Assembly (NCBI GenBank): GCA_938021675.1
Contig: CALIFY010000032.1
Coordinates: 31,702 to 95,701 of the forward strand
Source: an uncultured Acidimicrobiales bacterium
GTDB lineage: Bacteria; Actinomycetota; Acidimicrobiia; Acidimicrobiales; SZUA-35
Length of the DNA stretch: 64,000 nucleotides
Direction: 5' to 3'
Of the stretch, positions 58,544 to 64,000 are shown piece after piece. The notes beneath the pieces are model-generated. The model saw only the letters and a list, made by a program, of their open reading frames with translations, was not told the DNA's origin and ran no database searches. Position numbers and translations under genes: made by a program. Numbering within the stretch: the first letter of the stretch is position 1; the number at the start of each line of letters is the position of its first letter.

Positions 58544-60693
58544 CGGATGCTGGGAGAGGTTCCGTCGATGTCGTCGACATCGTTGTCTTGTTGGAGCACC
58601 ACGATCGACCAGGCGGCGAGTTCAACGTCTTCGCCGGGGCCGACAAGGTGGTCTCGGGTTTTGGCCGCGTCGGTGTCGATAACCGCTCGCCATAGATGAG
58701 CTTCATCAACGGTCGGAACGGTGAAGGTTTGGTCCTCGTGACCGGCATTGAACAAGATGAGGAAGTCGTCGTCGACGATTCTTTCACCACGAGGCCCCGA
58801 CGTCACCATGCCGTTGCCGTTGAGAAACACCATCAATGGCCCGTCGGCGGTATGCCAGGCATCGCCGGTCATCATCGACCCGTCCGGCGAGAACCAGGCG
58901 AGGTCCAACGGCTGGTCGGGGGCCGGGCTGGCTCCGTCGAACCATTGCCGCCGCCGGAATATCGGGTGATCGGCCCGGAACTGTATGAGTGTGCGGGTGA
59001 ATTCGAGGAGGTCGGTATCCACGTTGGACCAGTCGAACCAGGAGATTTCGTTGTCTTGGCAGTACGCGTTGTTGTTCCCGCCCTGGGTCCGGCCGAACTC
59101 GTCGCCACCGAGCAGCATGGGTATGCCTTGGCTGAGAAGCAGGGTGGCGAGCATCGAGCGGTGTCGGGTACGGCGAATTCGTTGAACGGCAGGGTTGTTG
59201 GTCGGCCCTTCGGCTCCGGAGTTCCACGACCGGTTGTGGGAGTCGCCGTCTCGGTTGTCTTCGCCGTTTGCTTCGTTGTGTTTGTGGTTGTGGGAGACGA
59301 GGTCGGCCAGCGTGAATCCGTCGTGGGCGGTAATGAAGTTGATGCTGGCCGAGGTGGTTCGCCCTTTTCCTCGGTAGAGGTCGGCGCTCCCGGCGAATCG
59401 GGAGGCGAATTTGCCGACGCTGCCGGGAACGGCTCGCCAATAGTCGCGGATGTTGTCGCGATATTTGCCGTTCCATTCCGACCAGAGAGGTGGGAAGTTG
59501 CCGACCTGGTACCCACCGTCGCCGACGTCCCAGGGCTCGGCGATCAACTTGACACGATTGATGATCGGGTCCTGGTGGATCAAATCGAAAAAGCTTGAAA
59601 GCAGATCGACGGCGTGATCTTCGCGTGCCAACGCAGAGGCGAGATCGAATCGGAACCCGTCGACGTGCATCTCCGTCACCCAGTAGCGAAGGCTGTCCAT
59701 CACCAGCTTCAGGACGTTCGGGGTGCGCATGTCTGTTGTGTTGCCGGTGCCGGTGTAGTCGATGTAGTAGCGCCGGTCTTCGGGGTTGACCCGGTAGTAG
59801 GCCCAGTTGTCGATGCCTTTCATCGATAGTGATGGGCCGAGATGGTTTCCTTCCGCGGTGTGGTTGTAGACGACGTCGAGGATGACCTCAAGCCCCGCTT
59901 CGTGTAGTGCGCCAACCATCGACTTGAACTCATGAACCTGATCGAGTCCACTCGCTGCGCCTCGACGGTATGCCGCGCTGTACGTGTTGTGCGGTGCAAG
60001 GAAGCACACGGAGCTATAGCCCCAGTAGTTGGTGAGACCGTTGTCTACGGTGAACTGTTCCGGCACGAATTGATGCACCGGGAGCAGCTCGATTGCGGTA
60101 ACTCCAAGTGTGAGTAGATGGTCGATGATGGCTGGATGGGCCAGGCCGGCGTAGGTCCCTCGAAGGTCCTCCGGTATGTCGGGGTGGGTCATGGTGATGC
60201 CCTTGACATGGGCCTCGTAAATCACCGAATCAGCCATCGGGGTGTGGGGCGGGCGATCGTTGCCCCAGTCGTAGAACGGGCTGACCACGACCGAGCGCGG
60301 CATGTATGGCGCGCTGTCTCTATCATCGGGTCGGTCCGGATTCTGAAGGTCGTGACCGTACACCGCGGGGTGCCACTCGACTTCGCCGTCGACCGCCTTT
60401 GCGTATGGGTCGAGCAGCAGTTTTGTTGGGTTGCAGCGAAGCCCGGCGGCTGGGTCCCATGCTCCGTGGACCCTGTAGCCGTACCGTTTCCCGGGTCGAA
60501 CACCATCGAGGTAGCCGTGGTGAACGAAGGCGGTCACTTCAGGCAGCTCGATGCGCGTCTCGTTCCCGTCTTCGTCGAACAAGCAGAGTTCGACCCGTTC
60601 GGCGGCGGGGGAGAAGAGGGCGAAGTTGGTCCCGGCGCCGTCGAAGGTGGCGCCGAGCGGCTCGTGTTCGCCTGGCCAGACCGTGGTCGTCAT
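58540..60693 (-). CDS. glgX: Glycogen debranching enzyme
   Basis: A 717-residue GH13 enzyme that hydrolyses alpha-1,6 branches of glycogen. An N-terminal CBM48 domain (about 10-110, PLGATFDGAGTNFALFSPAAERVELCLF) precedes a barrel with DVVYNHTAEGNHLGP, HVDGFRFDLASALAR (nucleophile Asp), LIAEPWDVGDGGYQVGNFP (acid/base Glu) and FITAHDGFTLADLVSHNHKHNEANGEDNRDG (transition-state Asp; the asparagine-rich GlgX signature). It overlaps glgA by 4 bp and follows glgP by 22 bp. Confidence 0.96.
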   Translation of the reverse strand: MTTTVWPGEHEPLGATFDGAGTNFALFSPAAERVELCLFDEDGNETRIELPEVTAFVHHGYLDGVRPGKRYGYRVHGAWDPAAGLRCNPTKLLLDPYAKAVDGEVEWHPAVYGHDLQNPDRPDDRDSAPYMPRSVVVSPFYDWGNDRPPHTPMADSVIYEAHVKGITMTHPDIPEDLRGTYAGLAHPAIIDHLLTLGVTAIELLPVHQFVPEQFTVDNGLTNYWGYSSVCFLAPHNTYSAAYRRGAASGLDQVHEFKSMVGALHEAGLEVILDVVYNHTAEGNHLGPSLSMKGIDNWAYYRVNPEDRRYYIDYTGTGNTTDMRTPNVLKLVMDSLRYWVTEMHVDGFRFDLASALAREDHAVDLLSSFFDLIHQDPIINRVKLIAEPWDVGDGGYQVGNFPPLWSEWNGKYRDNIRDYWRAVPGSVGKFASRFAGSADLYRGKGRTTSASINFITAHDGFTLADLVSHNHKHNEANGEDNRDGDSHNRSWNSGAEGPTNNPAVQRIRRTRHRSMLATLLLSQGIPMLLGGDEFGRTQGGNNNAYCQDNEISWFDWSNVDTDLLEFTRTLIQFRADHPIFRRRQWFDGASPAPDQPLDLAWFSPDGSMMTGDAWHTADGPLMVFLNGNGMVTSGPRGERIVDDDFLILFNAGHEDQTFTVPTVDEAHLWRAVIDTDAAKTRDHLVGPGEDVELAAWSIVVLQQDNDVDDIDGTSPSIR

Positions 60694-60715
60694 GAAAAGG
60701 GCCCTTTGGTCGGGT

Positions 60716-62737
60716 TCAGTGGTGGCGACGCGCCCGTTCCAGAGCTGGTTCGTAGACGCGGTCTCGGTAGTCGGCGACCATCCTGGCAGCCGTTACCTGG
60801 GGTCCAAGCGTAGTCCAGTTATGACGGACCTTCTGTGTCCATCGGTCGGTCGGGCTCGGCTCGGCACCTTCGCCATAAAACAGTGGCAAGATTTCGTTTT
60901 CCAGCAGGTCGTGGGTGGCGGTGGCTTCGGCCAGATCGCGTTTTGCCGCGTCGGCGAGCTCCGAGCCGGGGATGGCCCAGCCGTTGTCTCCGTCGTACAT
61001 CTCATCCCACCAGCCGTCGAGAATGGAGCATTGAAGGCCGCCGTTGAGCGCCGACTTTTCTCCGCTGGTCCCCGATGCTTCCCGGGGCCGGATGGGGTTG
61101 TTCAGCCAGACGTCGCAGCCGGCGTACATCGCACGGGCGACCGCCATGTCGTAGTCGGGGATGAAAACGAAACGGCCGTTGGCCTCTGAAGAGTGGGCGA
61201 AATCGACGACGGCGGCCATGAGCGCTTTGCCGTCGCCATCGGCGGGGTGGGCTTTGCCGGCGAAGACGAACTGGATCGGTCGGTCGTCGTCGGCCAGGAG
61301 GGTTTCGAGCCGGGTGCGGAGCAAGAGCAGCAAATCGGCTCGCTTGTAGGTGGCGAACCGGCGAGCGAAACCGACGGTGAGAGCGTCGGGGCTGAGGGCG
61401 CCGCTCTTTGCGGCTCCGCGCTCCTCGATGAGTTCGATGAGTTGGCGCCGGCCTTGTTGTCTCGTGCCGACGATGGTGTCGTGCTCAAGTTCTGCGGCCA
61501 GTTTCCACGCCTGCTCATCGCCTACATCCCATCCCGCTCCGAGGTGGGTGTCGAACACGTCGGCGAGTTGCGGATCCAACCACGTTCTGGCGTGGATCCC
61601 GTTGGTGACCGAGGTGATGGCGTCTCCGCCCGGTACCGCGGCGAACAACTCGCGGCTGATGCGGCCGTGAAGTTTTGAGACGCCGTTAGCCGACCCGCTG
61701 AGGGCCAGACAGAACGCCGCCATATTGAATGGTTTAGGGGTCCCCGTGTCGTCGGCGCTGGTCGCTAGGTCGAACAACGTGGTGAGCGGGACGTCGTTTT
61801 CGGTCGCCCAAGGCGTCAGATACGGGGTGATGACCGGTTGTTTGAAGCGGTCGATACCGGCGGGAACCGGGGTGTGGGTGGTGAAGACGGCGCCTGCCTT
61901 GGTGGCCTCGATGGCCTCTTCGAACGATGCGCCAGACGTCATCTTTGTGGCCAGCTGTTCGAGGAGCCAGAAGCCGGCGTGGCCTTCATTTAGATGAACG
62001 ACGTCGGGATCGATGCCGACGGCACGTAGGGCGCGAAGGCCGCCGATACCGAGGATCAGCTCTTGGCGAATCCTGTGCTCCTGGTCGCCGCTGTAGAGGC
62101 GGTCGGTGATGGTCCGGCCGTCTGGCGAGTTACCAGGGATATCGGTGTCGAGCAGATACAGATCGATAGTGCCGACGGCCAATCGCCAGATCTTGGCTGT
62201 GACGTCTTCAGCGCCGACCGCCACCGTCACCGTCTGGTTGGTGTCGACGAGGCCGAGGTTGTGTGGCTCATAGCGCTCATAGCGCTCGGTCTGATTCGAG
62301 CCGTCCAAGCCTTGACGAAAAAACCCGCCGTGATAGAACAAGCCGACCGCCACGAGGGGGAGGCCGAGGTCGGACGCCGCTTTGAGGTGATCGCCGGCCA
62401 AGATGCCGAGCCCACCGGAGTACTGGGGCACAAGTTCGGTAAGGCCAAACTCGGCCGATACGTAGGCCACGGTCGGTGGGCCAGACTTCGTGTTCAACGT
62501 CGCCTGGAGGTCATCGAAGTTCTCATCGATGGCGGCCGTTAGATCGGCATCGGCGACAATGGTCTGTCGAGCGTCAGCGTCGAGCGCAGCGATGGTCGCC
62601 GCCGGGTGGCGGTCTGGGCTAGCTCCGGGAATACGATCTAGAAGCTCCGCGGCGGGGCGATGCCAGGTCCAGCGGTGGTTGCGGGCCAGCTCGGTCAGCC
62701 TGGCGATTACGTCGGTGGTGGTTGGCTCAGAGGTCAT
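60716..62737 (-). CDS. glgP: Alpha-glucan phosphorylase (short GT35 type)
   Basis: A 673-residue phosphorylase that releases glucose-1-phosphate from glycogen chains. Landmarks: VAYVSAEFGLTELVPQYSGGLGILAGDHLKAASDLG near the N-terminus, VVHLNEGHAGFWLLEQL, TTHTPVPAGIDRF, VTNGIHARTWLDPQL, GFARRFATYKRADLLL and the PLP-binding EASGTSGEKSALNGG, where the Lys should form the Schiff base. It is of the shorter, eubacterial type without the allosteric N-terminus of animal enzymes. The ATG start is at 62735-62737. It is the first gene of glgP-glgX-glgA, so one transcript covers breakdown and one synthetic step. Confidence 0.95.
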   Translation of the reverse strand: MTSEPTTTDVIARLTELARNHRWTWHRPAAELLDRIPGASPDRHPAATIAALDADARQTIVADADLTAAIDENFDDLQATLNTKSGPPTVAYVSAEFGLTELVPQYSGGLGILAGDHLKAASDLGLPLVAVGLFYHGGFFRQGLDGSNQTERYERYEPHNLGLVDTNQTVTVAVGAEDVTAKIWRLAVGTIDLYLLDTDIPGNSPDGRTITDRLYSGDQEHRIRQELILGIGGLRALRAVGIDPDVVHLNEGHAGFWLLEQLATKMTSGASFEEAIEATKAGAVFTTHTPVPAGIDRFKQPVITPYLTPWATENDVPLTTLFDLATSADDTGTPKPFNMAAFCLALSGSANGVSKLHGRISRELFAAVPGGDAITSVTNGIHARTWLDPQLADVFDTHLGAGWDVGDEQAWKLAAELEHDTIVGTRQQGRRQLIELIEERGAAKSGALSPDALTVGFARRFATYKRADLLLLLRTRLETLLADDDRPIQFVFAGKAHPADGDGKALMAAVVDFAHSSEANGRFVFIPDYDMAVARAMYAGCDVWLNNPIRPREASGTSGEKSALNGGLQCSILDGWWDEMYDGDNGWAIPGSELADAAKRDLAEATATHDLLENEILPLFYGEGAEPSPTDRWTQKVRHNWTTLGPQVTAARMVADYRDRVYEPALERARRHH

Positions 62738-62867
62738 GGCAGCGTGAAATTAGCCTCGTGGTTCGTGAGTGCAGTTCGGCGGCAGCGTCGGCGCGCTGGG
62801 GGAAACGATCAGGCTACCGACATTCACGCTGGCAACCGGTCTGAAGCCAGTAAGCTACTTCCTCTTC

Positions 62868-62941
62868 GGACCGTTAGCTCAGTTGGCTAGAGCGCTCGCC
62901 TCACACGCGAGAGGTCACTGGTTCAAGTCCAGTACGGTCCA
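62868..62941 (+). tRNA. tRNA-Val (anticodon CAC)
   Basis: A 74-nt cloverleaf with a perfect 7-bp acceptor stem (GGACCGT / ACGGTCC), a D arm containing AGCTCAGTTGGCTAGAGC, and anticodon stem CTCGC/GCGAG around the loop CTCACAC. The anticodon CAC reads GUG valine codons. The T arm is CTGG-TTCAAGT-CCAG. The discriminator base is A and the 3' CCA is not encoded. TAAGCT at 62851-62856 could be its -10 element. Confidence 0.96.
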
Positions 62942-63109
62942 CGCACGTTTCCCGGTCTGCTGCCGCCGACCATAGCCAGAAACCGTAGCCACAGCCGCTT
63001 GGTCGGTATCTCCGTTGTGCTCTGAATCAGGAGTCATGGATTCGGTGTCAGTAAGACGACGTTTATCGGCGCTGTCTCCGAGATTCCTCCGCTTCGAAAA
63101 GAAGAGCGG

Positions 63110-63634
63110 ATGACCGAAGCTGCGGAGCGCACCGATGACATCTCGAAGGTCGACGCGAAGCGGCTTACCACCGTGGCCATGGACTTTGGTCGAATCAGTG
63201 TCGAAGACGAGCTGGTGCTCTATCTCTTCGGCACTCCCGGTCAGCCTCGGTTCGCCTTCATGTGGGACAAGATCGCCACCGGGGCGCTCGGCGCCGTGAT
63301 CTTGGTTGACGCTCGACGGGTCCAGGATTCGTTTGCGGCCATCGACTATTTCGAAACTCGACGTATCCCGTTTATCGTTGCCGTGAACTGGTTTCCCGAC
63401 TCACCGGACGTCACAATCGAGCAGGTCCAAGACGTGCTGGCCCTCAACCCCGATATCCCTATTGGTTTCACCGATGCGAGGAAGAAGAAACACGTCCAGG
63501 CAACATTAATCGCATTGATCGACCACCTCGTCAGGGGTGCCACCGGACGCCGGCAGTCGGAGCGAACGGTCATAGTGGGGCCAGGTCACGAGAGCATCGG
63601 CACGAAAACGACGGACCAGATAGCCGTCACGTAG
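63110..63634 (+). CDS. CvnD-like GTPase, N-terminally truncated, probable pseudogene
   Basis: The 174-residue frame matches actinobacterial conservon GTPases (CvnD, MglA-like): TTVAMDFGRISVEDELVLYLFGTPGQPRFAFMWDKIATGALGAVILVDARRV. In such proteins a P-loop segment GGFGVGKTTF.GAVSEI.PLR comes first. Here, in the same frame, 63035-63107 encodes HGFGVSKTTFIGAVSEIPPLRKEER without a start codon, with Ser replacing the second P-loop Gly. An in-frame TGA at 63023-63025 separates it from VGISVV, resembling the family's first strand. So the gene reads as decayed: no start before the P-loop, an altered Walker A and a small insertion carrying a stop. The rest of a conservon (sensor kinase, roadblock, DUF742 proteins) is not upstream, where tRNA-Val lies. 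Confidence 0.75.
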   Translation: MTEAAERTDDISKVDAKRLTTVAMDFGRISVEDELVLYLFGTPGQPRFAFMWDKIATGALGAVILVDARRVQDSFAAIDYFETRRIPFIVAVNWFPDSPDVTIEQVQDVLALNPDIPIGFTDARKKKHVQATLIALIDHLVRGATGRRQSERTVIVGPGHESIGTKTTDQIAVT

Positions 63635-64000
63635 GTGCCCGACCCTGATGCTCATACAGCTGATCGGCTACTCGTCCCTCAGTCGAAGGAAACGTGACCG
63701 GCGACATCGTCTGGGTTGACTGATCGGTGTCGATGCCGGCGAGGTCCAGGGTTTGATCGCCTATGGGAAAGATGGGTTAGGCCTTCTCCGGTTCGAGAAC
63801 CGGGTGCTACCGATTTTCCGGTTCGTGCAGCACGGTCCATGCGGAAACTCCGCAGGTTACCGGTCCCCGGCCCGACGACGGGAGCTGCCTTTGGATTGGG
63901 TGTCAGGCCGACACAGCGGAAGGTTGGTTCCTGTGTTGAGTGCGTTTAGGAAAGAATGTGGTCATCTTCGAGTTAGGTTTTGATGTAACAGCATGATCAA
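63635..64000. other. 366-bp right end without a supported gene
   Basis: Neither strand has an open frame with a convincing start, ribosome-binding site or family match. A + strand frame from about 63720 reads IGVDAGEVQGLIAYGKDGLGLLRFENRVLP and onward, but it begins after a TGA, lacks a start and becomes Arg/Pro-rich. It may be a gene remnant. Composition becomes more A+T-rich toward 64000. Confidence 0.5.

Noticed and set aside
58696..59598. 300-codon + strand open frame
   Set aside because: Antisense to glgX, whose catalytic motifs are intact; the composition is typical of a GC-rich shadow frame.
62769..62975. 68-codon + strand open frame
   Set aside because: It reads through tRNA-Val, which explains its conservation; it is not a protein gene.
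63753..63983. 76-codon + strand open frame at the right end
   Set aside because: It has no ribosome-binding site or family features and turns Arg/Pro-rich; at best a remnant, described with the gene-poor end region.

Overview
High-GC, gene-dense chromosomal DNA of a free-living actinobacterium. The clues are many GTG starts, lipoproteins and surface proteins with Thr/Pro/acid-rich linkers, HlyD-type adaptors carrying peptidoglycan-binding domains, a decaprenyl-phosphate phosphoribosyltransferase-like UbiA protein, menaquinone synthesis (menA), a conservon-type (CvnD) GTPase relic and a 6C-like RNA. Class Acidimicrobiia is my best guess from general gene style, but it is an inference. I see no insertion sequence, prophage, CRISPR array, rRNA or replication origin. 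One tRNA gene (Val, CAC) lies near the right end.

Layout. 1-2.2 kb: a CobW-type GTPase running off the left edge, a small membrane protein and a Thr/Pro-repeat surface protein. 2.3-8.8 kb: a penicillin-binding protein, a cytochrome P450 and a GNAT/acyl-CoA-synthetase fusion. 8.8-17.6 kb: citrate synthase and aconitase on the minus strand, with a carboxyltransferase, a LysR regulator, a 6C-like RNA, a HAD-PlsC fusion and a GntR regulator; gltA and acn share an upstream sequence motif. 17.6-21.7 kb: two tandem DUF3048 lipoproteins, a nitroreductase and another lipoprotein. 21.8-27.1 kb: a five-gene MacB-like export operon with two peptidoglycan-binding adaptors. 27.3-35.8 kb: a small Cys-containing secreted protein, then a divergent TetR/lipid unit (fatty acyl reductase-HAD, LarA-like protein, PlsC acyltransferase, propeller-like lipoprotein). 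The short TetR/reductase intergenic region contains a perfect palindrome that touches the tetR start codon. 35.8-42.6 kb: a TPM-domain protein, ddl, murF, menA and a membrane protein. 42.7-48.5 kb: a Cys-rich secreted protein, an ECF sigma/anti-sigma pair divergent from a PepSY membrane protein, an OmpA-like protein and a DnaJ-like protein. 48.5-62.7 kb: a split glycogen locus (glgB and glgC divergent; glgA-glgX-glgP together) that encloses a cell-envelope glycan cluster (SDR epimerase, UbiA, GT2, EEP phosphatase-like protein, flippase). 62.8-64 kb: tRNA-Val, a decayed CvnD-like GTPase and about 370 bp without a gene.

How it fits together. The window holds central carbon metabolism (gltA, acn, acyl-CoA ligase, carboxyltransferase), storage polysaccharide metabolism (all five core glg genes) and envelope construction (PBP, Ddl, MurF, decaprenyl-linked glycan synthesis, acyltransferases, lipoproteins). 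The least conventional part is the TetR - acyl reductase/HAD - LarA-like - PlsC unit. It looks like a dedicated lipid pathway in which a nickel-racemase-family protein, apparently lacking one catalytic His, has an unknown role.
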